DNA of 52,000 bases from positions 1 through 52,000 of the forward strand of contig JBJEPQ010000010.1 in NCBI GenBank assembly GCA_051881315.1, in the 5' to 3' direction. Under the pieces are notes generated by a model, which saw only the letters and a program-made list of their open reading frames with translations, was not told the origin of the DNA and made no database searches. Both the position numbers and the translations under genes were made by a program. Source of the DNA: CAG-488 sp051881315 (GTDB lineage: Bacteria > Bacillota > Clostridia > Oscillospirales > Acutalibacteraceae). Shown here piece by piece: positions 15,552-25,610 of the stretch (its first letter is position 1; every line of letters starts with the position of its first letter).

Positions 15552-18500
15552 TTATGTCAGCTCAACCGTTTTGCCCATATCGAAGGAATAAATAACTGTG
15601 CCGTTAATCTTCTTGCCCGTACACTCGTGCAGGGCGAATTCATACATTTTAAGCTGATTTTTGTAACGAGCGACAAGAGCGGCATCATCAACACGCCTGT
15701 CGGTCTTGTAATCGACTATCACAAGTCCGCCGTTTTCCTCAAAGGCGCAGTCAACATAACCCTGAACGACAATCGTTTCTTCCGCCGCATCGCCGCTGAG
15801 TTCGGGATATATATCCCCTGCCCTGACGCCCACGGTGACCTTCTTTTCCCTCAGAAGCAAGGAGGAATTTTTTATTCTTAACGCTATATCGTTTTCAAAG
15901 AATTTTTTCAGCTTATCCCGTTCAAGAGCTTTTGCCTCGTCGGAGGTCAGGTGATGCTCTGCAACCATTCTGTCTATCTGAGCGTCAACATCAAAGCTCT
16001 CCGCCGTGTAGTCAAAGAACTCCATAAACTTGTGGGTTGCCGTTCCACGGTTTGCTGAATTCATTCCGCTTTTGCTCAAAAACTGAGGCTTTTCCGATGC
16101 GAAATATTCCGTTGAAAAAGCCGTTTTCTCAAGGTCGGAGGGCGCAATCTTCGCCATCACTCCCGCAAGCTCGGAATACGGATATTCATACTCCGTTCTG
16201 CTTTTTATCTCTGCTAAAAGCTCCCCGTCGGCAGACTCCGACTCGGCTTCTTCTTCAATAATTATCGGATCGTGCAGCATATAGACAATTTCAAAGTGCA
16301 TTTCCTTTTTCGCAGGCAGGGTTACGGGAGTTTCACCGCCCCAGAGAACCGCCGCGTCGGGGTGCCTGAGAAAACCGAGCAGAAGCCAGTCAGCCATTGA
16401 GCTTTTTGACAATAGGGAGAACGGAAGAATTTTTTTATCCTCGTTCAACTCGCCCCTGAGAGCGGCAAGCTTTTTTTCGGGATTATCGTATCTCGTGACG
16501 CAGATAAGTCTTTCCTTTGCCCTCGTCATGGCAACGTAGAGCACTCTCATCTCCTCGGAGCGGCCGGAAATCTTTTCGGCAATGCCGATAGCCTTCTTGC
16601 CGACGGTCGGATACTTGCGCTTGCGCTTCGAATCACGCCGATCAAAGCATATGCCGAGATCGGGGTGGTATGCGGCAACGCTCTTGGCAAAATCGTCGTT
16701 AAACCTTGAATTGAGGTCGGCAAGTATGCACACGGGAAATTCAAGTCCCTTGCTCTTATGAATTGTCATTATGCGAACAACGTCGGCGGCTTCGGAAACA
16801 TCGGCGGCGGATTCAAGATCGCTGTTGCGCCTCTGAATACGGTCGATAAACCTGATAAAGCCCGAAAGTCCGCGCTTGCCCGATTCCTCGTATTTTGCGG
16901 CATATTCTATCAGCATGTTGAGGTTTGCACTGCGCTGAGAGCCGTTTTTCATTGCCGAAGCGATCGCCTTACAGCCTGTTCTTTCGTACATTTCTTCAAT
17001 AAACCTGTCGCAGGGCAGAGTTGCACTGAGCATACGAAGCTCGTCGAGCTTTTCAAGAAAGCTGCGGCACTTTTTATTTCCGCCGTCAGCCGCCTTGACA
17101 ATGCAATGATAAATCTGCTTTTTTCTCTCGTCTATCCTCATCTGAGCAAGCTCATCGGCGGTGAAGCCGAACACGGGCGAAAGCAGGACTGCCAGCAGCG
17201 GCACGTCCTGAACAGGATTGTCCGTCACCCTCATAAGGCTGAGCATCATACTTATTTCGGCAGAAGCGAAGAAGCCTGACCTGTTCTCGACATAGGCGGG
17301 TATCAGGTTTTCCGCAAGCACCTTGGCATAAAGCTCCGCCTTTCCGTTGTTTGCCGAACGCATCAGTATGCAGAAATCACGGTAAGACGCTTTTCGGCTG
17401 CCGTTCTTGTCCCTGACCGTCATTCCGTCTGAAATTATTTCATTTATCTTTTCGGCTATGAACTGAGCTTCGCTTTCACGGCTGACTCGTTCTTCCCAAT
17501 CCGAGAGCACAAACAGCTCCGCTTCGGGAAAATCGCACTCATCGTAATTCGCCGCCGCAACAAGATATTCTTTTTCATCGTACTCGACCGAGCCTGTCTT
17601 TTCTGACATAATCTGAGAGAAAAGGAAATTGACATTTTCCGTAACTCCCGAACGGCTTCGGAAATTGCGGTCGAGGGTTATTTTTGCAGGATAGTTTCCG
17701 TCCTCATAATCGTCAAGTCCCTTGCGCCTTGAAAGGAAAATTTCGGGCATCGCCTGACGGAAACGGTATATACTCTGCTTGACGTCGCCGACGGTAAAGA
17801 GATTTGTCTCGTCCCTCGACACCGCCCAGAACAGCGTGTTTTGCAGGTCGTTGACATCCTGATATTCGTCAACAAGAATTTCTTCAAATCTTGCCGAAAA
17901 GCTCTCGGCAAGCGGAGTTTTGTGAGCCGTTCCGTCCCCGTCAAATCTGACAAGCAAGTTCAGCGCAAAATGGCAGATATCCGAAAAATCATATCCGTTG
18001 ACCTTTTTCTTCTGCTCGCTCAGCTCCTCGCCGTAACGCTTCACCGCCTCGATCAGTTTTTCGGCAATCGGGCGCAGATACTCCGTATCCTCCCTGTTTT
18101 CACTCTCCGAGGCGCAGAAAAGCTCCGCCGTCTTCTGAATTCTTTCGGTGACGGTTTTCTTATAATCCTTGACAAGCTCGGACTGTGCCGAAGAATACTT
18201 GTTCGGCAGTCTTCCGAATCCTCCGAACGAAGCATTATTCAAAGCGTTTCTTATTTCGTCCCACGAGCCGTTTTCGAAAATATCGGCAAGCTTTTGAATT
18301 TCGGCAAGCATATTTCTTACGCCTGCTCCGTATTTTTCTTCCACAACCGCATCCTCGGCGCAGGCCTTCATCATCTTTTGACAGAGCAGGCGGCAGTATT
18401 CGACCGAATCTGCGGCAAAAGATATTATCGTTCTGCCCCACGGCTGTTCTCTGAGCGGCACATCAAAACGGTAGGGTTCAGCAAGTCCGTCAAGGTATTT

Positions 18501-19064
18501 TACAGGCTGTGCGAATGCCATTGAGCCGTCATAAAGGCGGCATATCAGATCGCTCAGAGCGCTGTCGTCCGCTCCGTTGGCGGTCAGGTTGACAAGCTCA
18601 ATAAATTCATCGGAATTTTCTTTGTAAAGCTCGTCCAAGACCTTTGAAACAGCGTCGTCACGCATGAGCGAAAGCTGTGAATTGTCAAGTATTCCGTAGT
18701 CGGGCGCAATGTCCGATTCGTGGAAATTTTCACGGATAATGTCGTTGCAGAAGCTGTCAATCGTGCTGATATTCGCAAAGGGCAGCATAACCGCCTGTTT
18801 CTTGAGGTGGGCGTTATCGGGAGCTTTTTCGATCTCTGCGGTCAAAGCCTGATATATTCTGTCCTTCATCTGAGCGGTTGCGGCACGGGTAAAGGTCACG
18901 ATCAGGAGCTTGTCGGCTGAGCAGGGTTTATTCTCGTCCTTCAGCCTTTCGATAACACGCTGAACAAGCACGGCGGTTTTACCCGAGCCTGCCGCGGCGG
19001 AAACAAGTATTGAGCCGTCACGGGAATCAATCGCTTTTTTCTGTTCACTTGTCCATTCAGGCAT
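15552..19064 (-). CDS. addA: ATP-dependent helicase/nuclease subunit A
   Basis: A 1170-aa protein that with AddB unwinds and resects broken DNA for homologous recombination up to Chi-like sites. It has a UvrD-type Walker A (AAAGSGKTAVLVQRV) at the N-terminus, DEYQDVND (motif II), GDVKQSIYRFR (motif III), and a C-terminal RecB-like nuclease with VIVDYKTDR. A GTG three codons upstream is possible, but ATG 19064, eight bases after GGGAGG, is better placed; it overlaps the last eight bases of addB. Length is usual for AddA. Confidence 0.95.
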   Translation of the reverse strand: MPEWTSEQKKAIDSRDGSILVSAAAGSGKTAVLVQRVIERLKDENKPCSADKLLIVTFTRAATAQMKDRIYQALTAEIEKAPDNAHLKKQAVMLPFANISTIDSFCNDIIRENFHESDIAPDYGILDNSQLSLMRDDAVSKVLDELYKENSDEFIELVNLTANGADDSALSDLICRLYDGSMAFAQPVKYLDGLAEPYRFDVPLREQPWGRTIISFAADSVEYCRLLCQKMMKACAEDAVVEEKYGAGVRNMLAEIQKLADIFENGSWDEIRNALNNASFGGFGRLPNKYSSAQSELVKDYKKTVTERIQKTAELFCASESENREDTEYLRPIAEKLIEAVKRYGEELSEQKKKVNGYDFSDICHFALNLLVRFDGDGTAHKTPLAESFSARFEEILVDEYQDVNDLQNTLFWAVSRDETNLFTVGDVKQSIYRFRQAMPEIFLSRRKGLDDYEDGNYPAKITLDRNFRSRSGVTENVNFLFSQIMSEKTGSVEYDEKEYLVAAANYDECDFPEAELFVLSDWEERVSRESEAQFIAEKINEIISDGMTVRDKNGSRKASYRDFCILMRSANNGKAELYAKVLAENLIPAYVENRSGFFASAEISMMLSLMRVTDNPVQDVPLLAVLLSPVFGFTADELAQMRIDERKKQIYHCIVKAADGGNKKCRSFLEKLDELRMLSATLPCDRFIEEMYERTGCKAIASAMKNGSQRSANLNMLIEYAAKYEESGKRGLSGFIRFIDRIQRRNSDLESAADVSEAADVVRIMTIHKSKGLEFPVCILADLNSRFNDDFAKSVAAYHPDLGICFDRRDSKRKRKYPTVGKKAIGIAEKISGRSEEMRVLYVAMTRAKERLICVTRYDNPEKKLAALRGELNEDKKILPFSLLSKSSMADWLLLGFLRHPDAAVLWGGETPVTLPAKKEMHFEIVYMLHDPIIIEEEAESESADGELLAEIKSRTEYEYPYSELAGVMAKIAPSDLEKTAFSTEYFASEKPQFLSKSGMNSANRGTATHKFMEFFDYTAESFDVDAQIDRMVAEHHLTSDEAKALERDKLKKFFENDIALRIKNSSLLLREKKVTVGVRAGDIYPELSGDAAEETIVVQGYVDCAFEENGGLVIVDYKTDRRVDDAALVARYKNQLKMYEFALHECTGKKINGTVIYSFDMGKTVELT

Positions 19065-22000
19065 TCTCCTCACCTCCCAGCATCATCAGACTTTCCGAAT
19101 GTTTTATATTCTCAATGTTCTTTATCGGTGTATCCTCGTCGGCAAGACAGACTTCCTTATAGTCGCAGTATTTGCAAACGTCGTGATAGGGACTCTGACT
19201 GCTCTCGGAATGTGCAGGCATAATCGGAATTATACCGTTGTGCAGATTTACCGCCATCTGAGCCAGGATTTTTTCACAGCGTTTCATCAGAAGATCCATC
19301 TGCTTGAGCGATATGAGAGTGCCCGAACAGCCTCCGTCCTTTTTGATTGAGGCAGGGACAAACAATCCCTTGCCGCTGTTATCCATCATATAGATCACAC
19401 GGCTGTCGTCAAGCACCATACCGTTCATTTTTGCGTTTTTCAGTTTCTTTTTTTCTATCTCCGCCTCGTCCTCGTCACGCTCCGTTCCGACAAAGGGAGC
19501 ATTGACCGGCATATAAAGAATACCGGCAGGCGTGATGTTTTCATAATCTCTGAATCCGTTTTTCCATATTGCGAAAAGATAAATGAGCATCTGCATATTC
19601 AGTCCGCTGAACACCTCGCTGAGGTCAAATTTCTTCCCGCTCGATTTGTAGTCAATAACTCTGATATAGGCTGTGCCGTTCTGCTGTGCAACATCCACAC
19701 GGTCAACCGAGCCTTTCAGCTTCAGCATACCGCCGTCGGGCAGAGGGATATCGTAGGTGCCGACCTCTCCGTCGGTGTCAATGCTCAGTTCAAAAGCCGC
19801 AGGCACAAAATCGCTGTTTGTGAACTCGGCTACAAGCCTGTCAACAACCTCACAGACGATCAGTCCGAGCTGACGGAAAAGGTAGTCAAACCTTTCGCCC
19901 ATTTCCTCGCCTGACGTCAGATTTTCAGTGAAATATTCGTCAAGGATATCCAGAACGCACTTATCACGGTCGGGCTTATTCATTGCGACAAGTCCGTCGC
20001 TGCCGTATGCGGAAATGAGCTTTTCAAGGATATAATGAATCGCCGTTCCCTTTTGCATCGGGTCAAGCTCGGCGGTTTTCCTCGGCTTTGCGTTCAGACC
20101 GTATTTGCAGAAATACTCAAACGGGCACTTGTGGTAAACCTCAGTCCTCGAAGCCGACATATACATATTCAGTCCGAAAAGCTTCGTTGCGGTCTCCCTG
20201 TCCTTTATTTTCATTTCTTCCTTGTTTATTCCCCGTCTGAGAGCGGCAAGCCGTCCCGAATATTCGGGCTGAGCTTCAAAATAGCTTTCAAGCGTTGAAA
20301 AAAGCTTTCCTCCCTGCCGTGTGAGCTTCGCCATAACGTCAAAAGCCGACTCCCTGCCCTCAATGCGGTAAAGGTCGTCAAGACAAACCGTGTCAACAAC
20401 GCTGAGCTTAGGAAAAATCTTTTTAAGCTGAGCCACAATCTCCGACGGAGAAGCCTGTCCGCCGTTTATATCCTTACGGGAATAGGTCACATAGAGCCTG
20501 TCCGAGGTACTGCAAAGAGTGTTGTAGGCGATAAAGCGTTCCTCCATCATCTTTTCCTCGTTGCTGTCGTCGGTTTTCAGCTCCAGCTCGGCAAGCTCAC
20601 GGCGGTCGTTCTCGGAGAAAATGCCGTCCGAATTTGGTATCATCGGGAAAACTCCGTCATTCATTCCGACCGCAAAGACCACCTTCGGCGCAGTTGTTTT
20701 CACCCTGTCTGCGCTTCCTATCGTTATCTCGTCAAGTCCCTGCGGCAGAGTGCCGACCGAATAGGTCGAAACAAGCAGGTCAAAAAGATCCCTGAACCGT
20801 GACGGTGTGAGCCGCACTCCCTCAAGCGACACGGCAATTCTGTCGAGCATCTCCATCAGAAGCGACCATATTCTGTCCTGTTCTGCCGCTCTTTCGGGCT
20901 GTGAACGCTCGTTCAGCTTGATCGCAAGCTTTTTGAGATTGTCGGCAACATTCATATCGACAAGCAGGAAATATATCGCCTGAGCCGCTTCAAGAGAGGT
21001 AAATTCTTTCATTTTTACTCTGAATTTTTGAAGCGGCGAAACAAGCCGAAGCCTGATTTCGTTTATCTCTTTCAGCTCACGCTCGTTTTCCTCAAGCATT
21101 TTTTCGCCGAGTCCGTTCGGGTGAGCCGTCCACTCATCGAGCCACTTTTTTCCGTTGATCTGCCACATAAGGGCGTAGTTTTCAAGTTTTGATATTTCTT
21201 CAATTCCGAGGTCGGTCAGCTCGGTTTTTGCAAGACGCATCAGAGCGTCCGTAGAAAATCCCGAAGTGCCGATTTCTATTGCGCTCCTGACAAATTCAAT
21301 CAGCGGCTCGGAGGATATCGGCTGTCTTTTGTCCTCAAAGACGGGCACTCCGTTCTTGATAAGTGCGGAACGGATCTTCCTTGAATAGTTGTTCTCGCTC
21401 CTTGAAATTACTGCGATATCACGGCAGCGTATGCCCTCGGTGCGTATCAGTCTTTTCACCGTGCAGGCAACAAATTCACATTCGCTTTCAAAATCCTCCG
21501 CAGAGCAGAGAACAACCTTTTCCGTCTCGCTTTCATAGGGAGTTATTTCTCCGACATAGAGGTTTTCCTCCAATGCGGCAAGCTCGCCGTTCAATCCGTC
21601 CTCACGGACAAGCTTCTCGGGCTTGGCAATATCAACTCCGCATTTCTGCGCCCTGCGGATAAGCTGACGCTTTGTCCTGTGGGTATGGGCGAAAACTCCG
21701 AACGGATCGTCCTCACCGTCCACGCAAAGGCTTATCCATGTTTCCTCCGCCTGACTCATTATCCTTTCAAGGACGGCATACTCCTGAGCCGTAAAGCCTC
21801 GGAATCCGTCAACAAAGACCTCGGCGCCGCAAAAATCCTTGTGCTCGTCCAAAACCTCGCAAAGAATATCGAGAGCACATTCATCATCAAAATAATTCTG
21901 TTCAACAAGTGCGGAATAAGTCCTGTCAACGAGCATAACCTCGCTGAGCTTATCCCTGAGCAGGGACGGCTTCATCTTGCCGACTGTCTCCTCAATAAGC

Positions 22001-22401
22001 TCGGGAGTGACCGAGCACTGGCGGAATTCCTTAATCGTTTTCAGCATCTGAACAATAACGGCAGGACTGTACCTGTGGCGTGAATAAATCTGCAAATCAT
22101 CGCCTATTTCATCAAGTGCAACGCTCATCAGAAGCGCTCTTGTGCTGTCGTCAATGGCAGTTTTTGAATTAAGACCGTATTTTTTCAAAAGACTGCTCGC
22201 AAGGAAAGAAAAGCTGACAACGTTGACCTTGTCCGCTCCCCTTGCTCCGAGCAATTCAAGCATCTTCTTTTCCGTGTGAAAGGAATACTGCTCCGGGACA
22301 ATGAGAGTGACCTCCCTGCCCTGCTCTATCCTATTTCTTATTTCGCTGTAAATTCGGGTAGTTTTTCCGCTCCCGATCCGTCCCGTTACAAGCCTGAGCA
22401 T
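19057..22401 (-). CDS. addB: ATP-dependent helicase/deoxyribonuclease subunit B
   Basis: A 1114-aa partner of AddA, with a N-terminal Walker A (TGRIGSGKTTRIY), degenerate helicase domains and a C-terminal nuclease domain with VIDYKSSGKKFD. The iron-sulfur cysteines that stabilise the nuclease are visible: one in the CPFEYFCKYG segment and three in the C-terminal CKYCDYKEVC. The ATG at 22401 follows GGAGGG and starts with MLRLVTGR, the family's usual N-terminus; the frame is open five codons further. It is the first gene of addBA, with a repeat element upstream. Confidence 0.95.
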   Translation of the reverse strand: MLRLVTGRIGSGKTTRIYSEIRNRIEQGREVTLIVPEQYSFHTEKKMLELLGARGADKVNVVSFSFLASSLLKKYGLNSKTAIDDSTRALLMSVALDEIGDDLQIYSRHRYSPAVIVQMLKTIKEFRQCSVTPELIEETVGKMKPSLLRDKLSEVMLVDRTYSALVEQNYFDDECALDILCEVLDEHKDFCGAEVFVDGFRGFTAQEYAVLERIMSQAEETWISLCVDGEDDPFGVFAHTHRTKRQLIRRAQKCGVDIAKPEKLVREDGLNGELAALEENLYVGEITPYESETEKVVLCSAEDFESECEFVACTVKRLIRTEGIRCRDIAVISRSENNYSRKIRSALIKNGVPVFEDKRQPISSEPLIEFVRSAIEIGTSGFSTDALMRLAKTELTDLGIEEISKLENYALMWQINGKKWLDEWTAHPNGLGEKMLEENERELKEINEIRLRLVSPLQKFRVKMKEFTSLEAAQAIYFLLVDMNVADNLKKLAIKLNERSQPERAAEQDRIWSLLMEMLDRIAVSLEGVRLTPSRFRDLFDLLVSTYSVGTLPQGLDEITIGSADRVKTTAPKVVFAVGMNDGVFPMIPNSDGIFSENDRRELAELELKTDDSNEEKMMEERFIAYNTLCSTSDRLYVTYSRKDINGGQASPSEIVAQLKKIFPKLSVVDTVCLDDLYRIEGRESAFDVMAKLTRQGGKLFSTLESYFEAQPEYSGRLAALRRGINKEEMKIKDRETATKLFGLNMYMSASRTEVYHKCPFEYFCKYGLNAKPRKTAELDPMQKGTAIHYILEKLISAYGSDGLVAMNKPDRDKCVLDILDEYFTENLTSGEEMGERFDYLFRQLGLIVCEVVDRLVAEFTNSDFVPAAFELSIDTDGEVGTYDIPLPDGGMLKLKGSVDRVDVAQQNGTAYIRVIDYKSSGKKFDLSEVFSGLNMQMLIYLFAIWKNGFRDYENITPAGILYMPVNAPFVGTERDEDEAEIEKKKLKNAKMNGMVLDDSRVIYMMDNSGKGLFVPASIKKDGGCSGTLISLKQMDLLMKRCEKILAQMAVNLHNGIIPIMPAHSESSQSPYHDVCKYCDYKEVCLADEDTPIKNIENIKHSESLMMLGGEENA

Positions 22402-22474
22402 ATTTTCCCTCCGCACTTATAATATAAATCAATTATATAATACTCCAGCATCAAAAGCAATAAATAAAATTTTT

Positions 22475-22686
22475 GGGGCTGTCGCACTAAGCGAAGACCA
22501 AAAGAAACATAATTAAAACCTAAAGGCTTGTATTGGATTCTTGAACCGATACAAGCCTTGACAATTCTTATTTAGAATAAATTAGACAAATAGGTGTTTC
22601 TTTTTAGCCGTTTTTTCCGATTTGGCGTATACACATACGCCGGGCATCAGAAGAAAACGGCTTCTTCATCTTATTGCGGCAGCCCC
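22475..22686 (+). repeat. MITE-like terminator repeat, copy 1 (full length)
   Basis: A 212-bp non-coding element with terminal inverted repeats: GGGGCTGTCGCACTAAG at the left and, inverted, GGGGCTGCCGCAATAAG at the right. Inside are nested inverted repeats: CAAAAGAAAC/GTTTCTTTTT, an AAGGCTTGTAT/ATACAAGCCTT hairpin, and AGCCGTTTT/AAAACGGCT around GGCGTAT/ATACGCC. It begins 14 bases after the stop of the minus-strand CHAP gene. Copies 2-5 are at 26187, 31240, 33320 and 45825. Confidence 0.85.
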
Positions 22687-22700
22687 ATTTATTATACTGT

Positions 22701-24626
22701 TTATACTGTTAAATTTATCATTCCTGTTCTGGTTTTGAAAACATTAAATTCGTCAAATGTCTTTTCGCTCTGACGTTCGATGGTTTTCACGGTTTCGATA
22801 TCGCTGTTGTCGGCATAGGCTCCGAGGATTTTAATTTCCGCAATATCCGAAAATGAGCTTGTCGCCTTTTCGTTGGTTGCGACAGCCACAACCTTGTAAT
22901 AGTATTCGCCCTGACCGCTTGCAGAAAAATCGGTAAATTCCGTTCCTCTTACATCGCTGATCGCAACATAAACTCCGTCCCTTGCACGGGAGCGGTAAAC
23001 TACATATTTCTCAGCTCCGCCGACCTTGTTCCAGCTCAGCTTACCGAAGCCGTTTTCGTCATTCTGAGCTTTCTTGATAGTAGGAGTCGGCAGTTTTGCC
23101 GTAATATACATAACCTCGGTTATGTCGCTGTCATATTTCTCGTCTTTGGCAAGGGTTTTGAGCTTGTAATAATACTTCTGTCCCTCTTTGACATCCTTAT
23201 CCACAAAGCTTGTTTCGTTTCCGTCAAGCTTTTTCAGCTCCTTGTATTTGCCGTCCGAGGACTCACAGCGGTAGATTATATATCCCTTAGCTTTTTCAAC
23301 CTTGTCCCAGCTTAATCCGATCTCGTTTTTTGAAATATTCGTAAGCTTAATGTTCTGCGGCTTTCTGATAAGCACATTGACGTCAACGCTTGAGAATGCC
23401 GAGCCGAAATTCGTCGTTGCCGTGAGAGTAACCTTGCCGTAACCCACACCCGTGATTATTCCGTCACTGCTTATAACGGCGATATCTGGATTTTCGGAAG
23501 TCCATGTAACTCCCTTATCGGTCGAGCCGACGGGCAGCTGCGCCCACATGATTTCAGCCGTCTGTCCCACCCCGACATTGACCGAGGTTGCGCTTAAAAC
23601 AAGCTGCTGAGGCTTGTCATTCACGGTCACAACAGCATACATCGGTCCCGTGAACAGGTTGCCGTTTATGGTAACGTAAGCTCGGTAGTAATAGGTTGTG
23701 TTCGGCGTGAGCTTGCCGTATTTCTTTGCAACGTTCATACTCAGGTCGAAGTTCGACTTTGAAACTCCCGACATAACGGAAAACTTTTCGAGCTTATTCT
23801 TATCCGCACCGAAATAAAAGCCTGCCGCCGAGATATACTGACCTGTCAGGTTTTTAACCGAGCCGTTAAGAGTTGCGTCGGTACAGGTTATGTTCGTTGC
23901 CGAGGTCGTAACGACCGAGAGATTACCCGATGAATAAACGGTGGAATCGGAGCGTGACGCACCCGTCGAAGAAACGGAGGCGGCAAATGAATACGATCCG
24001 ACATATGTAGAAGCGTCATTGTAGTTAGGAACGCCGTAGCCGAGAACATATGATGCGTTCAGACCTCTTGTCCTGCCGTTGCACATATATCCCTCGTCGC
24101 CGCCGGTGTTGCCCTCTATCGTATAAAGGTTACTGCCCGATACGCCCGTAACGATACCGATATGCTGGGCGCTCGTGCCGCCGCTCCAGTTGAAGAACAC
24201 CATATCGCCCGGCTTGGGAATATAGCCTGAGGAGCGTGAATAATAAATCGACCTGCTCTGATACCAGTCTGTCAGCGTTCCGCAGTTGCCGAGTCTCGGC
24301 ACGATTGACGACGGTATTCCTGCCTGAGAAGCGCACCACGATATAAAATATGCACACCATGCTCCCCTCGGTTCACCGAAAGAATCGCCGTATTTGGTAT
24401 AGCCGCCGTCACTCGACGAGGGGATCGGATTGCCTGAGCTGTCAAGCTCTGTATATCCGAGCTGAGTTTTTGCAACGCCGATGAGATCGGCAATATGCGA
24501 GCCTGTGTTTCGATGGGTGTTCGGATAGTAGTCGGGATATCCTGCGGCCGAAGCCTCAAAAACGACGCAGAGGCACAGCGCAAAAACAACAAAGATTGCG
24601 CCGATACGTTTAATTGCGGTTTTCAT
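22701..24626 (-). CDS. Secreted CHAP-domain protein with Ig-like and fibronectin type III domains
   Basis: A 641-aa exported protein (signal peptide 1-28). The CHAP amidase/peptidase domain (about 45-205) has the expected Cys91 (AWCAYFISWC), His155 (AQHIGIV) and a following acidic residue Glu171 (TIEGNT), so it probably cleaves peptidoglycan. Then come an FN3-like domain (about 240-335), a bacterial Ig-like BIG2 domain (about 342-420) and two FN3 domains (about 422-515 and 518-605), likely for binding wall or carbohydrate. No wall anchor is seen. It is a single gene followed by repeat copy 1, which may end its transcript. It could be a housekeeping wall hydrolase or an extracellular lysin. 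Confidence 0.85.
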   Translation of the reverse strand: MKTAIKRIGAIFVVFALCLCVVFEASAAGYPDYYPNTHRNTGSHIADLIGVAKTQLGYTELDSSGNPIPSSSDGGYTKYGDSFGEPRGAWCAYFISWCASQAGIPSSIVPRLGNCGTLTDWYQSRSIYYSRSSGYIPKPGDMVFFNWSGGTSAQHIGIVTGVSGSNLYTIEGNTGGDEGYMCNGRTRGLNASYVLGYGVPNYNDASTYVGSYSFAASVSSTGASRSDSTVYSSGNLSVVTTSATNITCTDATLNGSVKNLTGQYISAAGFYFGADKNKLEKFSVMSGVSKSNFDLSMNVAKKYGKLTPNTTYYYRAYVTINGNLFTGPMYAVVTVNDKPQQLVLSATSVNVGVGQTAEIMWAQLPVGSTDKGVTWTSENPDIAVISSDGIITGVGYGKVTLTATTNFGSAFSSVDVNVLIRKPQNIKLTNISKNEIGLSWDKVEKAKGYIIYRCESSDGKYKELKKLDGNETSFVDKDVKEGQKYYYKLKTLAKDEKYDSDITEVMYITAKLPTPTIKKAQNDENGFGKLSWNKVGGAEKYVVYRSRARDGVYVAISDVRGTEFTDFSASGQGEYYYKVVAVATNEKATSSFSDIAEIKILGAYADNSDIETVKTIERQSEKTFDEFNVFKTRTGMINLTV

Positions 24627-24687
24627 CTGCGTTCATTCCTTTCAACTATCCTTAATAATATTATTTTACCAGAACTTGTACCCGCTG

Positions 24688-24783
24688 TCAATGGAGCAAA
24701 GTGGTAATAACTCCCGTCAGAGTGCCGAGAAGCATCAGCCCGGCGAGGACGAGAGCAATTATCCTTGTAGTGTTTCTGTTCAT
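24688..24783 (-). CDS. 31-residue single-span membrane peptide
   Basis: ATG at 24783 overlaps the stop of the upstream membrane-protein gene as ATGA, and the frame ends at TGA 24690-24688. The product starts MNRNTTRIIALVLAGLMLLG and has one hydrophobic helix (about 8-28) after a short basic N-terminus. The stop-start overlap argues for translational coupling and against chance. Similar very short peptides are known in Firmicutes, but I assign no function; it may assist the DUF2238-like protein. Confidence 0.6.
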   Translation of the reverse strand: MNRNTTRIIALVLAGLMLLGTLTGVITTLLH

Positions 24784-25433
24784 TTCTTTTTTTCCTTCTT
24801 TTTCAACATTCCTGCCTTTGAAAAGGCGGTGATAAACATTCCCGTAAGCGCTCCTGCCGCTCCGACGATAAGGTCAATCATCGTGTCGATCAGTCCTGCC
24901 TCCGTGTTAAAGCCCGAACGCTGTAAATTCAGACCGTAGAGTCTGTCCATCGTAAATTCGTAGAATTCCCAGCCCGTCAGGAGCATAACGGCAAATCCCA
25001 GCCCGAACATTGCCGCAAGAGCAGGACTCAGCTTTTTATCCTTAGGCTGTCTGCTCTGAATTATAACCGCCAGCTCATAGCTGCCTGCGGCGGCAATGTA
25101 TCCGGAAAAGAAATGCTCTGGAATATCAATATGCTCAAAGGTTGTGAACTTGTTGATTGTAGAGCCGACCGCAACACCGAAGCAGATCAGCAGATTCAGC
25201 ATCGTCTGCACCCTGTACGGTACAAGCGTGATAAAGGTCTTGCCACCGAGAAGCTGAAAGAGATCCCACAGAAACGTGAAAATAATTGCAAAAACAGCCT
25301 CAAGAAATTCGGTTGTATATCCTGCAAAAAGCATCACCGCCCCCCATACAAAGAGGATACCTCGGCACACATACCATGTTACCTGATGGGACATCGGAAG
25401 ACGCGGAATTGAGTTCAGAGTTTTTTTCTTCAT
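24780..25433 (-). CDS. DUF2238/YjdF-like integral membrane protein
   Basis: A 217-aa protein with about five to six transmembrane segments. The C-terminal part matches the YjdF-like pattern: GWEFYEFTMDRLYGLN followed by GLIDTMIDLIVGAAGA. The tail is very basic (KKKEKKK). Function of the family is unknown. It has a strong promoter divergent from pduL and is translationally coupled to the 31-residue peptide. Ribosome site AAAAGGTG precedes the ATG. Confidence 0.75.
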   Translation of the reverse strand: MKKKTLNSIPRLPMSHQVTWYVCRGILFVWGAVMLFAGYTTEFLEAVFAIIFTFLWDLFQLLGGKTFITLVPYRVQTMLNLLICFGVAVGSTINKFTTFEHIDIPEHFFSGYIAAAGSYELAVIIQSRQPKDKKLSPALAAMFGLGFAVMLLTGWEFYEFTMDRLYGLNLQRSGFNTEAGLIDTMIDLIVGAAGALTGMFITAFSKAGMLKKKEKKK

Positions 25434-25478
25434 TGTTACACCTTTTAAATCAGATTGTCAAAGGACACGATGTTTTAT

Positions 25479-25507
25479 ATTATATCATCTGCCGTCCGTT
25501 TCGTCAA
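25479..25507 (-). promoter_or_regulatory. Promoter of the DUF2238-like gene
   Basis: Minus strand TTGACG (25507-25502), 17 bases, TATAAT (25484-25479). Confidence 0.75.
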
Positions 25508-25544
25508 CAAATAGTATGTTTGCGAACGATAATAATAAAAACTG

Positions 25545-25573
25545 TTGCATTTTTCCTCTTTAGGGATTATAAT
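25545..25573 (+). promoter_or_regulatory. pduL promoter
   Basis: TTGCAT (25545-25550), 17 bases, TATAAT (25568-25573), about 38 bases before the ATG. Confidence 0.75.
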
Positions 25574-25610
25574 GATCTGCGGAAACTAATAAAAGTGAGG
25601 TCGTTTAACA

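Noticed and set aside
17841..18524. 227-codon plus-strand open frame
   Set aside because: Antisense to addA and without supporting signals.
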